DNA from: Acidobacteriota bacterium
GTDB lineage: Bacteria; Acidobacteriota; Blastocatellia; RBC074
DNA: 64,000 nt
Assembly (NCBI GenBank): GCA_018269055.1
Contig: JAFDVI010000025.1
Span: 74,503 to 138,502 of the forward strand
Reading direction: 5' to 3'
The position numbers and the translations under genes were made by a program. How positions within the stretch are numbered: position 1 is the stretch's first letter; each line of letters opens with the position of its first letter. Shown one piece after another: positions 26,106-35,818 of this stretch. The notes beneath the pieces were generated by a model. That model worked only from the letters and a program-made list of their open reading frames with translations. It was not told the origin of the DNA and searched no databases.

Positions 26106-28073
26106 ATGAAATTCAATCGTTTACACGCTTTTCAGGCGCTCTGCCTTTCCATCATGTTGGTGTCGGGAGCGTTTGCCCAGGCAATGCAATGGAAGCCCGT
26201 TGACCCGGCGCATCTGGCAATGAAAGCGCCGCTTGTCGAAAAGGACGCCGACGCCGAAGTTCTGCTGTGGGAAGTGTACATCAACACCGCTTCGGATTCC
26301 GGCACGGATTTCACCAACTTTGTCCGCATCAAAATCTTCACCGAACGCGGCAAAGAAGCCCATAGTAAAATTGACATTCCCTATCTGAACGGCGTTTCGG
26401 TCCGGGACATCGCCGGGCGAACCATCAAACCCGACGGAAGCATCGTGGAACTCAAAAAAGACGCCATCTTCGACCGCGAACTGATCAAAGCGGGCAGGCT
26501 GAAATTGAAGGCCAAATCCTTCGCATTGCCGGGCATCGAACCGGGCACAATCATCGAATATCGCTGGCGCGAGGTGTACGGCTACATCACGAATTACGTG
26601 AAGATGGAATTGCAGCGCGACATTCCGGTGCAACTGGTTCGCTATTACCTGAAGCCGAATCCATACGTTACCGTTCCGATGAAAACGGTGACGTTTCAAA
26701 GCAATCCTCCGCCGTTTGTCAAAGATAAGGACGGGTATTACCTGACACAATTGACCAACGTGCCCGCTTTTCACGAAGAGCCGAATATGCCGCCCGAAGA
26801 TCAGGTCAAAGCCTGGATGCTGGTGTATTACGCGCCGGATTATAAAAAGCCTCCGATGGAGTTCTGGAAAGAGGAAGGCAAACACCAATATGAGCTTCAC
26901 AAAGGCGAAATGAAGGTCAACGATGACATTCGCCGCGTAGCCACCGAAGCGATTGGTGATGCTTCAGCACCTGAACAAAAACTGGAACGGTTGTTCAATT
27001 TCTGCCGCACGAAAATCAAAAACGTAAATGATGACGCTTCGGGGTTGACGGCGGATCAGGTGGAAAAGCTCAAAGAAAACAAATCGCCCGCCGACACGCT
27101 CAAACGCGGATACGGCAGCGGGCCCGACATCAACTTCCTGTTTGCCGCAATGGCGACAGCGGCTGGCTTTGAATCGCGCTTTGTCAGGCTCGGCGACCGT
27201 GGCCGTAAATTCTTCGACCCGAATTTTACCGACACGTATTTTATGGGCGGGTACAACATCGCCGTGAAGATGGGAGACAAGTGGCGATTCTTCGATCCGG
27301 GCAGCGGCTACATTCCCTTCGGCATGCTGCGCTGGCAGGAAGAAGGCATCAGCGCGCTGATTGCCGATCCGAAAGACCCGCAAATGATCGAAACGCCGAT
27401 GTCGCCCGCCGAACGATCCATGAAAAAACGTTCCGCCAAGTTCCGGCTGACGGAAGATGGCACGCTGGAAGGCCAGGTGCAGGTTGAATACACAGGACAT
27501 TTCGCCGTCGAAATGAAAGAAGATTACGACGACGAAACTCCGCAACAACGCGAGAAAAAACTCAGCGATACGGTCAAAAGCCGCATTGGCGCGGAACTTT
27601 CCGACATCAAGATTGAAAGCGCCAACGACCCGCTGAAACCGTTTGTCTACAGCTACAAAGTCAAAGCACCGGGATACGCCGAACGCACGGGCAAGCGACT
27701 GTTCCTGCAACCGGCATTTTTCCAGAAGGGCATCGCGCAACTGTTTCCCAGCAGCACCCGCCAGCAGGATGTTTATTTCCACTTTCACTGGACGGAAGAC
27801 GATTACGTGGAAATTGCGTTGCCCGATGGGTTCACGCTGGAAAACCCGGAAGCGCCTGGTTCTCACGATTTCGGCGCGGCAGGCGGTTACGAAACTTCGA
27901 TCGGCGTGACAAAGGATCAAAAGATCATGGTTTACAAACGCAAGTTTAAGTTTTCGGCCCTGATGCTGCCGAAAGCGAACTACGGGGCGATCAAAAACGC
28001 CTTCGACGCCATCCATCAAGCGGACAACCACACCATCACGTTGAAACAGGACGTGACCGCGCCGAAACAGTGA
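26106..28073 (+). CDS. Secreted DUF3857 protein with degenerate transglutaminase-like domain
   Basis: The protein has 655 residues. A signal peptide (CLSIMLVSGAFAQ) is followed by a DUF3857 beta domain (about 40-270, with VSVRDIAGRTIKPDG and EPGTIIEYRWREVYG), a transglutaminase-like core (about 280-420) and a C-terminal beta domain. The core has lost the catalytic Cys: the GxC position reads YGSGPD at about 336-341. The catalytic His position reads GGYNIAV, while FFDPGSGY keeps the Asp. It is therefore probably non-catalytic. AAAGGA precedes the ATG. It lies 12 bases upstream of an intact paralogue, and the pair may act together in the periplasm. Confidence 0.9.
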   Translation: MKFNRLHAFQALCLSIMLVSGAFAQAMQWKPVDPAHLAMKAPLVEKDADAEVLLWEVYINTASDSGTDFTNFVRIKIFTERGKEAHSKIDIPYLNGVSVRDIAGRTIKPDGSIVELKKDAIFDRELIKAGRLKLKAKSFALPGIEPGTIIEYRWREVYGYITNYVKMELQRDIPVQLVRYYLKPNPYVTVPMKTVTFQSNPPPFVKDKDGYYLTQLTNVPAFHEEPNMPPEDQVKAWMLVYYAPDYKKPPMEFWKEEGKHQYELHKGEMKVNDDIRRVATEAIGDASAPEQKLERLFNFCRTKIKNVNDDASGLTADQVEKLKENKSPADTLKRGYGSGPDINFLFAAMATAAGFESRFVRLGDRGRKFFDPNFTDTYFMGGYNIAVKMGDKWRFFDPGSGYIPFGMLRWQEEGISALIADPKDPQMIETPMSPAERSMKKRSAKFRLTEDGTLEGQVQVEYTGHFAVEMKEDYDDETPQQREKKLSDTVKSRIGAELSDIKIESANDPLKPFVYSYKVKAPGYAERTGKRLFLQPAFFQKGIAQLFPSSTRQQDVYFHFHWTEDDYVEIALPDGFTLENPEAPGSHDFGAAGGYETSIGVTKDQKIMVYKRKFKFSALMLPKANYGAIKNAFDAIHQADNHTITLKQDVTAPKQ

Positions 28074-28085
28074 GGAGGGAAACCG

Positions 28086-30059
28086 ATGCTCAAGAAATTG
28101 ATGGCCAATCTGATTGTCTCCTTTGGGGCGTTGCTGTTGATGAGCGTCAGCGCCTTTGCCGAGGATCCGCCTGCGTGGTTAAAGCAAGCGGCTTCGGCCG
28201 GTTTGCCGACCTACGACAAGGATGTTCGCGCCGTGGTGCTGCACGACGAATCCATCAAAAAAGTCGAAGAAGACGGCAGGATCATTACGACCACGTGGTG
28301 GGCAGTGAAAGTCCTTTCGCGCGAAGGACGCAAAATGGCCCGTGCCAGTGAGAGCTACAACACCGGTTCCGGCAAGATCAAGGAAATGCGAGCCTGGTTG
28401 ATTCGCCCGACCGGGGAAATCAAAAGCTACGGCAAAAAAGAAACCGTAGACATGGCGCTGGTGGATAACGATGTGTACAACGATGCTCGCGAGAAAGTGA
28501 TTTCCGCCGCCGATGACGCCGAGGCCGGATGCGTATTCGGATATGAAATCATCACCGAAGAGCGCGAAGTGTTTTCACAGTTCGCCTGGTACTTTCAATC
28601 CCTGAGCCCCGTGGTGATGTCCCGCATGACGGTGACTTTGCCGCAAGGGTGGCGCGCCGAAGCGATCACGTTCAACCACGACAAAATCGAACCAGTGATG
28701 AATGGCAATAGCTACACGTGGGAGCTTCGTAACCTGCAGGCGGTGGAAGTCGAACCGTCCAGCCCGCGCATATCCAAGCTGGTCGCTCACATTGCGGTCA
28801 ACATCTTCGCGCCGGAAGGCAAAGCGACAATGATTCGCAGCTTCGCCAGTTGGAAAGACGTTTCGCGGTACGCCAGCGAACTCAACGATCCGCAAGCCGC
28901 ATTCAACGATGCAATGTCCGCTAAAGCGCGCGAACTGACCGCCAGCGCAAAAACTGAATTCGATCGCATAGCGGCAATTGGCCGTTACGCGCAATCGGTC
29001 AATTACATTTCCATACAGATTGATCTGGGCCGGGGCGGCGGGTATCGCCCGCATCCGGCGACGGATGTGTTTGCCAAAAATTATGGCGATTGCAAAGACA
29101 AGGCGAACCTGATGCGGGCAATGCTGAAACCGTTGGGCATTGAATCCTATGCGGTAGTGATTTATTCGGGCGATCCGAATCGCGTCCTGCCCGAATGGCC
29201 TTCGCCGAAACAGTTCAATCATTGCATCATCGCCGTCAAAGTCGGCGATGCCACCGATGCTCCGACCGTCATCAAACATCCCACGCTTGGCCGGTTACTG
29301 ATCTTCGATCCAACGGATGACGACACGCCCGTCGGCGATTTGCCCGACCACGAACAGGGAAGTTACGCCTTAATCGCTGCGGGTGAGAATGGCGATCTGG
29401 TCAAAATGCCTTCGACGCCGCCCGAAGCCAATCGCATGGAGCGAACCGTCGAAGCTTCGTTGGGCGCCGATGGTTCGTTGACGGCGACTGTGCGCGAACG
29501 GTCGTTCGGCCAATCCGCCGTCGAGGAGCGTCGCTTGTTCAAACATGCCGCTCGTCCGGAATACAACACGGCAATTGAGCATTGGGTGACCACGACGGTT
29601 CCCGCCGCCAAACTGTCGAAAATCGAACCAATGGATAGTTCTTATTCCGGGCAGTTTGCACTGGATGTCGAATTCAGTTCGCCTGCGTATGCCAAATCCA
29701 TGCGCGGCAATCTGTTGATGTTTAAACCCGCGATTGTGTCGCGCCGTTCGTCGGAATTGTTCACTTCTACGAAACGTACGCACCCAGTGGTGCTGGATGC
29801 TGAAGCCTACAGCGAAACCGTCAAGATCAAATTGCCGGACAATTTCGTGGTGGATGAAATTCCCGAAGGTTCGGAAATCAATCTTCCATTCGGAAATTAC
29901 GCTGCGACGTTTGAAGTCAAAGACGGGCATTTGATCTTCAAACGCTCGCTGGTGTTGAAATCGGCGACGATCCCGGTGGAGCAATACGCAAGCCTGCGCA
30001 ATTTTTTCGGGCGCGTTATCGGCACAGAACAGGCTCCGGTCGTTCTGGCTAGGAAATGA
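28086..30059 (+). CDS. Secreted DUF3857/transglutaminase-like protein, catalytic triad intact
   Basis: The protein has 657 residues. The ATG follows GGAGGG, 12 bases after the paralogous gene. A signal peptide (LLLMSVSAFA) is followed by DUF3857 (about 35-265) and a transglutaminase core with Cys336 in NYGDCKDKANLM, His379 in FNHCIIAV and Asp408 in LIFDPTDDD. These are the residues of papain-like transglutaminase/peptidase folds. A long beta-rich C-terminus follows. It may cleave or cross-link peptides or proteins in the periplasm; the substrate is unknown. Confidence 0.92.
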   Translation: MLKKLMANLIVSFGALLLMSVSAFAEDPPAWLKQAASAGLPTYDKDVRAVVLHDESIKKVEEDGRIITTTWWAVKVLSREGRKMARASESYNTGSGKIKEMRAWLIRPTGEIKSYGKKETVDMALVDNDVYNDAREKVISAADDAEAGCVFGYEIITEEREVFSQFAWYFQSLSPVVMSRMTVTLPQGWRAEAITFNHDKIEPVMNGNSYTWELRNLQAVEVEPSSPRISKLVAHIAVNIFAPEGKATMIRSFASWKDVSRYASELNDPQAAFNDAMSAKARELTASAKTEFDRIAAIGRYAQSVNYISIQIDLGRGGGYRPHPATDVFAKNYGDCKDKANLMRAMLKPLGIESYAVVIYSGDPNRVLPEWPSPKQFNHCIIAVKVGDATDAPTVIKHPTLGRLLIFDPTDDDTPVGDLPDHEQGSYALIAAGENGDLVKMPSTPPEANRMERTVEASLGADGSLTATVRERSFGQSAVEERRLFKHAARPEYNTAIEHWVTTTVPAAKLSKIEPMDSSYSGQFALDVEFSSPAYAKSMRGNLLMFKPAIVSRRSSELFTSTKRTHPVVLDAEAYSETVKIKLPDNFVVDEIPEGSEINLPFGNYAATFEVKDGHLIFKRSLVLKSATIPVEQYASLRNFFGRVIGTEQAPVVLARK

Positions 30060-30073
30060 AGGCGAGACGGAAG

Positions 30074-30162
30074 GATCGAGGGATTGAGAGACAGAGGGAG
30101 AGCGGGCGGTAAGTGAAATACGACTCAATTCTTTCCTCTCTCCGTCCCCCAATCCCTCAATC
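30074..30162. repeat. Imperfect inverted repeat (hairpin-forming)
   Basis: Arms at 30074-30102 and 30135-30162 are purine-rich and pyrimidine-rich and pair imperfectly over about 28 bases, around a 32-base centre. The element follows the DUF3857 operon by 14 bases. It may terminate transcription or be a degenerate mobile repeat. There is no T-run. Confidence 0.45.
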
Positions 30163-30246
30163 TTCAGCCGTGTCCAGCAATCCATTTTTTCCCCTTCTGA
30201 CGTATCATTCGGCGAATTCGATTCCACTCTCAGGAGACAAATCAAT

Positions 30247-30942
30247 ATGAGCATTCGGCAAACCGCAGCTCGATCAACAAATCGAAAGCCGCGACGGCTG
30301 CGCTGGGTGATTTTGGCAATTTTGATCGTCGCTATGGGCTGGATTGGTTTTGACCTGTACGGTCCGCACCATCACAGCTTGAAAGATTTCGATCCGAATC
30401 AGGTCGCGCGGCTCGAAACTGATATGTGGCGGGCGTATTACGCTAAACAGCGCGTCAAACTGTTCACGGAACTGGCCGAATTGATGCGTACGCAATACGG
30501 AATGCCGTATGCCACGTCGAACGCCGTGGCTTACCAGGCCGCCAAATCCGCATTCGTGTTCAAGGAGGGCAAGAAGCGCGAAGATTACGAAAAGGCTTTG
30601 CCCAATCTGGTCAAGTTTTATCAGGCCATTCACGACGGCGCGGATGTGGATTTCGATGTGCAGAAAGCCGCCAAACTGGAATTGGAATGGTGGATCATTC
30701 ATCGCCAGCGCGACAAATACTCGCTGGAAGATTTGAGCAGATCACTGGCCGAACTTCCGGCGGAAGTGTACCGCGTTCCGGCGGAACGGTTGATGGAACA
30801 CGCGCGGTTGCGCCAGGAAGCCATGACCATTCGCGACAAAAAAGCCGAAGAAGGGGGTGTCACCGAAGCCGACTGGCAGAAAATTCATGAGTTGTTACAG
30901 GCTTCCTGGAAATCGCTGTTTGACGCAGTCAATGCCTCTTGA
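30247..30942 (+). CDS. Single-pass membrane protein, unknown function
   Basis: The protein has 231 residues. CAGGAGACAAATCA precedes the ATG. A basic N-terminus (RSTNRKPRRLR) is followed by one membrane helix (WVILAILIVAMGWIGFDLYG, about 20-39). The rest is a helical, largely alpha-type domain (LETDMWRAYYAKQRVKLF, LELEWWIIHRQRD, WQKIHELLQASWKSLF). No family is recognised. The orientation is probably N-in with the helical domain in the periplasm. Confidence 0.8.
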   Translation: MSIRQTAARSTNRKPRRLRWVILAILIVAMGWIGFDLYGPHHHSLKDFDPNQVARLETDMWRAYYAKQRVKLFTELAELMRTQYGMPYATSNAVAYQAAKSAFVFKEGKKREDYEKALPNLVKFYQAIHDGADVDFDVQKAAKLELEWWIIHRQRDKYSLEDLSRSLAELPAEVYRVPAERLMEHARLRQEAMTIRDKKAEEGGVTEADWQKIHELLQASWKSLFDAVNAS

Positions 30943-31121
30943 TTTCAGGCAAAACGGGGCGGTAGCGACCGGGTCAAATAACAAACCCCGTCGCTGCCGC
31001 TCTGGGTTCCGTACCAGAGTTCCGCAGCAAGCCAGCAGCACACAGAATTGACCACCACTGATCTCCTCATTATGATGCGGCCACTTCGCCGAACCTGAAT
31101 GAAACCTGGAGGATCAAGACC

Positions 31122-31730
31122 ATGAAAATTTCGATGTTGCTTTCCCTGCTGTTGCTGAGTTCCGTTATCGCCATTGCGCAAACGGTTCCAACTGCGCCCG
31201 CGTCAATGTCTGCCGCAGATCAAATTGCGTCGGCAATACTGGCGGCTCCCGAAGAAATGCGTGAAGGCGCGACGGTGCTTGGTTATGGCCCGGACGGCAA
31301 ACTGACCGAATTGCGCAAAGGCACGAATCAATTGATTTGCTTGGCCGATGATCCCAAAGACACACGCTTCAGCGTCGCCTGTTACCACAAAGACCTGGAA
31401 CCGTTTATGGCTCGGGGCCGCGAGCTTGCCGCACAAGGCATCACGGGCGGCGCGCGCAACGAAAATTACCGCTGGAAAGAAGTGCAGGAAGGAAAACTGA
31501 AAATGCCCCGCGAGCCGCGCTTACTGTATGTGCTTGCGGGCAAAGGTTATGACGCGGCCAGCGGCAAAGTGATTGATGGCGCGCTTCGCTGGGTGATTTA
31601 CGTCCCGTTTGCGACGGCGGAATCCATCGGATTGTCCACCAAATCCAAACGCGGCGAACCCTGGCTGATGGATGCCGGAACCGCAGGCGCGCACATTATG
31701 ATTACGCCCGCGCCTCCTACGGTGAAATAA
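31122..31730 (+). CDS. Small secreted protein, unknown function
   Basis: The protein has 202 residues. GGAGG lies about 10 bases ahead of the ATG. A signal peptide (MLLSLLLLSSVIAIAQ) is followed by a single compact domain with ILAAPEEMREGATVLGYGPDG, LICLADDPKDTRFSVACYHKD (two cysteines that could pair) and LMDAGTAGAHIMI. No enzyme motif is recognised. It lies about 180 bases after the preceding gene and ends next to the convergent S51 peptidase remnant. Confidence 0.8.
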   Translation: MKISMLLSLLLLSSVIAIAQTVPTAPASMSAADQIASAILAAPEEMREGATVLGYGPDGKLTELRKGTNQLICLADDPKDTRFSVACYHKDLEPFMARGRELAAQGITGGARNENYRWKEVQEGKLKMPREPRLLYVLAGKGYDAASGKVIDGALRWVIYVPFATAESIGLSTKSKRGEPWLMDAGTAGAHIMITPAPPTVK

Positions 31731-31737
31731 ACAGGTT

Positions 31738-32550
31738 TCAGCGCTTCGCGCGGTTTTTCAAATCAAAGTGGTTGCCCGGAATCATAAAGTAAAAGCTACG
31801 ACCCTCATGACGGTTGCCGTCGGTGATGGCGACCTGGCCCGCGCCAATAATTTCAAACTGATCGCCTTTGACGACAATCGCCGTGGATTCATCAATGCCG
31901 ATGCCGAGCAACTCCGGATGGGCGGTGATGACTTCAGCCAGATCATTTTCGCGGCGGCGGGTATTGATGTGTTGATCCACGGCAATGCCGCGCAAAAAGC
32001 CAAAGCCTTCTTCGTATCACTTGGCCATCATGATCGTATTGCCTTCGCGCGCGCCGCGAACCAGATACGAAGCCTGAATGCTTGCGCCCGCTGATGAACC
32101 GCCGATGACGCCGCCACGGGCCAGCACTTTCCGAATTTCTTTCAGCGTCAGCGTATCGGCGTATGAATCAACCAATCGCCATTGACGGCCTCCGCCAAAC
32201 CATACGCCGGACGCTTCGCGAATGGGCGCAGCAAAGGCTTCAGTGTCGGCGACGTTGCGGTCACGCGTATGCAGCACCGTAACATTTTTCAGTCCGAACA
32301 AATGTGGTGATTCGTCGCCGGTTTGATTGTTGATTTGTTGGTCTTCGCCAGCCGTTGGAATGTAGATGAATTTGGCGTTGCGGCCTCCGGCCAATTCGAT
32401 GAATCGGTCGGATATGGAAGCCGGAATTTTGCCACCGCCAACGACGACCAATGAGCCTTTGACGGGGCCAACCTGCGGGACGCTGTTGTCTTGCGCCAAA
32501 ACGGCAACGGCAATCAGGCAAATTGCCAAGCTGACAAACCATCGTTTCAT
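31738..32550 (-). pseudogene. Peptidase S51 (cyanophycinase-like) interrupted by an in-frame TGA
   Basis: The start is ATG 32550 after GAGGAACAGAAC. A signal peptide (LAICLIAVAVLAQ) is followed by the S51 fold: GSLVVVGGGKIP, FIYIPTAGED, GVWFGGGRQWRLVD and the nucleophile motif GGVIGGSSAGAS. After 177 codons the frame meets TGA (32019-32017) following NTIMMAK. The same frame then continues with YEEGFGFLRGIAVDQH and on to a stop at 31738. This continuation contains the conserved His region of the family. Only one codon interrupts an otherwise full-length gene, so a recent nonsense change, a sequencing error or read-through are all possible. Confidence 0.85.
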
Positions 32551-32727
32551 GTTCTGTTCCTCTACTTGTGCGTTGTTGTCTGGCCTTTTGTTGGAGCTTC
32601 TTTTACCTTCATTCCTGCGTTCGCGCAATATGGCGCAATTTGCCGAAGTTGCGACAATGCTCCATTCGCTGAAAGCAGATACCAGTGCAAACTCAACGGG
32701 TTGCACTACTTCTTCAGGAGGATTCCC

Positions 32728-33153
32728 ATGAAAAATGCACTCAAAGTTGCACTGTTTGTCGTGGTATTGTTGGTTGCTGGCCGAACGGCCTTGGCTCAAG
32801 CGCCGCAGCCTTATGTCGTCGAGTATTACTACAAAACGAAGTGGGGTTACACGGATGAGTTTCTGACACTATTCAAGAAAAACCACTTGCCAGTGTTGAA
32901 AAAGCAGATTGAATCGGGACGCATTCTGAGCGTGAAGATTGAAAAGCCGCGTTACCACACAACCGAAGACGGTCGCTGGGATTTTCGCGTGACGATCACA
33001 TTCAAAAGCGCTGCCGTGATGGATGAACCCAGCCCGGAAGAAGCCATCGTGAAACAGCTTTATCCGGATCAGGCGACATTCAAAAGGGAAGAGCAGCGAA
33101 GGTTCGAGATTTTGCTTGCGCACTGGGATATGCCAATTGTGAGTGTGGAATGA
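32728..33153 (+). CDS. Small secreted protein, unknown function
   Basis: The protein has 141 residues. The start is ATG 32728 after AGGAGG at 32716-32721. A longer open frame upstream overlaps the S51 gene and has no support. A signal peptide (ALFVVVLLVAGRTALAQ) is followed by a domain with YVVEYYYKTKWGYTDEFLTL, FKKNHLPVLKKQIESGRI and WDFRVTITFKS. The fold resembles dimeric alpha/beta-barrel (NIPSNAP/EthD-like) proteins by pattern only. It is divergent from the S51 gene. Confidence 0.8.
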   Translation: MKNALKVALFVVVLLVAGRTALAQAPQPYVVEYYYKTKWGYTDEFLTLFKKNHLPVLKKQIESGRILSVKIEKPRYHTTEDGRWDFRVTITFKSAAVMDEPSPEEAIVKQLYPDQATFKREEQRRFEILLAHWDMPIVSVE

Positions 33154-33177
33154 GTTGGGTATGAGGGCATAAGGTGA

Positions 33178-33219
33178 AGGCTGTAGAGATGGCATGCTGC
33201 TTCGCCATCTCTACAGCCT
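33178..33219. terminator. Perfect 16-bp hairpin between convergent genes
   Basis: Arms at 33178-33193 and 33204-33219 pair perfectly around a 10-base loop. There is no T-run on either strand, so it is either a bidirectional terminator-like barrier or a repeat unit. Confidence 0.5.
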
Positions 33220-33238
33220 AATTGAAGCGTCGCCACAG

Positions 33239-35818
33239 CTACTTGCCGACGGATGTCACTACAACTGAAATGTCTGCTTTGGTGGTCGCTCCAAGGTTGT
33301 CGCTGGCAGTGACTGAGACAGTGTAATTACCAGCCTGCGAAGCAGATGGAGCAAACCTCAAATAGTAGCTGTTCGCGTTCGGGCCGAATCCAATTCTGGC
33401 CAGCGAGACGAAATCCGCACCCGAAATCCCTGTCGCGGCGATTGTCTGTCCCTGGTCGCGGTCTCGAATGGTGATGACCAATTCCAGGGTTTTGCCCCCG
33501 ACGACTTGAACTCTATCGGGCACATCAATGTCCGGCGGATTGTTTTTGGTTTCATCCGGCAAAATCAGGTCAGGCATTTGAGTGGTATCGCCGAGTTTTG
33601 CGGGCGCGTTGACGTTCGGGGTTTTCACCACGTTTTGCGTTGGCAGCAGAGTAGAGCCCTCAACGGTCAACACCTCGCCATTCGTTGCTGGAACAAAGCG
33701 CAACACATAACTGCCATTGCCATCTGTGGATGCGATTTGTCCCTTGCATCGAACCAGGGATTTGACCGGTTTGCCAACAGTGTTGATGACACGGCCAACA
33801 ACCGTCGTCGTGTCGCGAAGCACAGACGCAAAATAATAACTGGTAACTTTGATGGCATCGTCCGCAGTTTCAATTCGTTTTCCGTCTGCCGAAACCTTCG
33901 CGCCACCTTTTTCTTGGACAAACTTCCCGGAATCGGGGTCAAAACGGAAAAGTGTCAGATCCGCGCCCGCAGGGTAACCATCCTGATTCGGCATAATCAG
34001 TTTTGCGCCTGGCTCCAGCGCGTAATTGAACGGTGTGATTTGAACAATTGCAGAGTTGAAATATCCCAGCGGCAATTCAACCGGAGTACGCGCATTTTTG
34101 AGCGGCGTCAATGTTGCTTTGACCGATGTTTCTTTGTTTGGGCCGGAAACTTTGGTTCCCGCCGGAACGATCAGTTGATAATCGTCTGTTTGAATGGTCA
34201 ATGCCTGCTGATCGGGAACTGACGGTGCGGCAGTTTCGCCGTAACTGGTTTCGGTGAAAGAGCCTCCGCCGATGGTACCGCTGTTGCCGGTCTCCTGTTG
34301 CAACGGAACCGTAGTAAGCTGATTGTCACGGTTGGCGTATACAGGAATTTTAGTATGGTAATTCGGATAAGGGGGAACTGAGGGCAACATGTCGCCATCA
34401 ATGTATATAAAGTAAGCACCTGGGGGCACATCTGGCAAAACGAATGCACCAGTTGAATTCGTTGTTGAAGTAATTATCTGCGTGCTTGTAATGACCAGTC
34501 TCACGGGCACATTGTTCAGCGGCAATCCACTGGAGTTTTCGACATACCCGCTTACAGAAGTTCTTACTTGTAACGTGCTGATGCTCTGGCCCTCGCCTTG
34601 GGGAGTGCGAACTGTGACAGTTCCGCTTTCAACATTAAACGGAACCAGTACCTTCAGTTGGGTCACGGAAGCTTCCATCACATTGGGAACATCCAGCCCA
34701 TTGATTCTTACCTGGTTTTCTTCCTTAACGGGAGAAAAGCCTTGTCCGTTGATAAGCAACTCTGTGCCAGCCAGCGCATTTGCAGACCCAAAACCAGTGA
34801 TGGAAGGTGGCAGTGTTCCACCATTCCCCGCGATTTCAATTTTGACCACGTTCGATGCGTTGTAGCCAAGTCCGAGGACCGAAACATCAACCTGTCCACG
34901 TCCTACCAAACTGGAAGGAATAATGGCGTTCACCTGGTCAAGGCCAACAAAATTAGGCTGACGGGTGGCAGCCAGCACCGTGGCTTCAACCCCACCAATC
35001 AAGACTTTGAAACTTTCATTTAAATTTCCATCGCCGTTCACATCCGCGGCATTGCGAATGCCTGTGACAAACAGAACCAAAACGACAACGTCATCTACTG
35101 GAAGGTCAATCGGTTTGGTAACGTATTTTTGCTCTTGCTGATTGTATTGAGATAGCGATTCGTATCGTTGGGAACCGTCTGGTTTAACGCGAACAATGGT
35201 TGCCGCCGGGACGTCATGCCCGTTTGAATTAGCGGCGAATATTCCAGGCGCGACACGCGCAATCATGACCGATCCGGTCGAAATCGTCTGGCCAAATTTG
35301 ACGACAACGTTTGCAATCCCGATTTCGGTAGCGGCAGGCATCAAATAATTGATCTGGTTCGGCGAAACAAAAAACAATCCTGCTTTGCGACCGTTTACTT
35401 CCAACGACGTACCACCCAAATCCGTCGGCAATTGAATTCCGGGGGTGTTCGGATCTGCATCACCGGCAACAATTATGGAAGAGGCCATCTGCGTTCCGAA
35501 GGCGGTGACGATCGAATCCGGGGCAACTGGAACCTGATCAAAGGCTGCGGCGGAAACGGTTACCACAACGTTGGAACTGACATCGGCCAATGCCGCTCCG
35601 ACAGGAGTCACGTAATGAGAATAACTGGCGGGAGGAACAGTGAGAATCGTTGACTGATTAATAGACTGTTGAACCGATGTCCTCCGGTTGGCGACCGCTC
35701 CTGCTCCAATGGCGAGCGTGAAAATTAATCCGACTGAAATCAACAAGCGGCGACGCGATCCATTCAAAACAATGCAAAACTGTTTGGTGACGGGCGAAAC
35801 CTTACGGCTCGAAATCAT
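33239..35818 (-). CDS. Large exported protein with TIGR03437, IPT/Ig-like and carboxypeptidase-regulatory-like domains
   Basis: The protein has 859 residues. The start is ATG 35818, five bases after GGAGG. A signal/anchor segment (LLISVGLIFTLAIGAGAVA) comes first. A Solibacter-type TIGR03437 domain lies at about 60-320 (VPVAPDSIVTAFGTQMASSI, FFVSPNQINYLMPAAT, VGLDQVNAIIPSSLVGRG). An IPT-like domain follows (PPSITGFGSANALAGTELLI), then CarboxypepD-reg-like beta sandwiches (SGYVENSSGLPLNNVPVRLV, VGRVINTVGKPVKSLVRC). A C-terminal Ig-like domain includes PDIDVPDRVQVVGGKTLELV. It is a surface or extracellular adhesive/scaffold protein. Here the TIGR03437 domain is N-terminal, unlike its usual C-terminal place. 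Confidence 0.9.
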   Translation of the reverse strand: MISSRKVSPVTKQFCIVLNGSRRRLLISVGLIFTLAIGAGAVANRRTSVQQSINQSTILTVPPASYSHYVTPVGAALADVSSNVVVTVSAAAFDQVPVAPDSIVTAFGTQMASSIIVAGDADPNTPGIQLPTDLGGTSLEVNGRKAGLFFVSPNQINYLMPAATEIGIANVVVKFGQTISTGSVMIARVAPGIFAANSNGHDVPAATIVRVKPDGSQRYESLSQYNQQEQKYVTKPIDLPVDDVVVLVLFVTGIRNAADVNGDGNLNESFKVLIGGVEATVLAATRQPNFVGLDQVNAIIPSSLVGRGQVDVSVLGLGYNASNVVKIEIAGNGGTLPPSITGFGSANALAGTELLINGQGFSPVKEENQVRINGLDVPNVMEASVTQLKVLVPFNVESGTVTVRTPQGEGQSISTLQVRTSVSGYVENSSGLPLNNVPVRLVITSTQIITSTTNSTGAFVLPDVPPGAYFIYIDGDMLPSVPPYPNYHTKIPVYANRDNQLTTVPLQQETGNSGTIGGGSFTETSYGETAAPSVPDQQALTIQTDDYQLIVPAGTKVSGPNKETSVKATLTPLKNARTPVELPLGYFNSAIVQITPFNYALEPGAKLIMPNQDGYPAGADLTLFRFDPDSGKFVQEKGGAKVSADGKRIETADDAIKVTSYYFASVLRDTTTVVGRVINTVGKPVKSLVRCKGQIASTDGNGSYVLRFVPATNGEVLTVEGSTLLPTQNVVKTPNVNAPAKLGDTTQMPDLILPDETKNNPPDIDVPDRVQVVGGKTLELVITIRDRDQGQTIAATGISGADFVSLARIGFGPNANSYYLRFAPSASQAGNYTVSVTASDNLGATTKADISVVVTSVGK

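Noticed and set aside
31996..32020. Frameshift or selenocysteine in the S51 gene
   Set aside because: Both halves are in the same frame, so it is a single stop codon. Selenocysteine is unlikely because the family has no such site and no accompanying element was seen.
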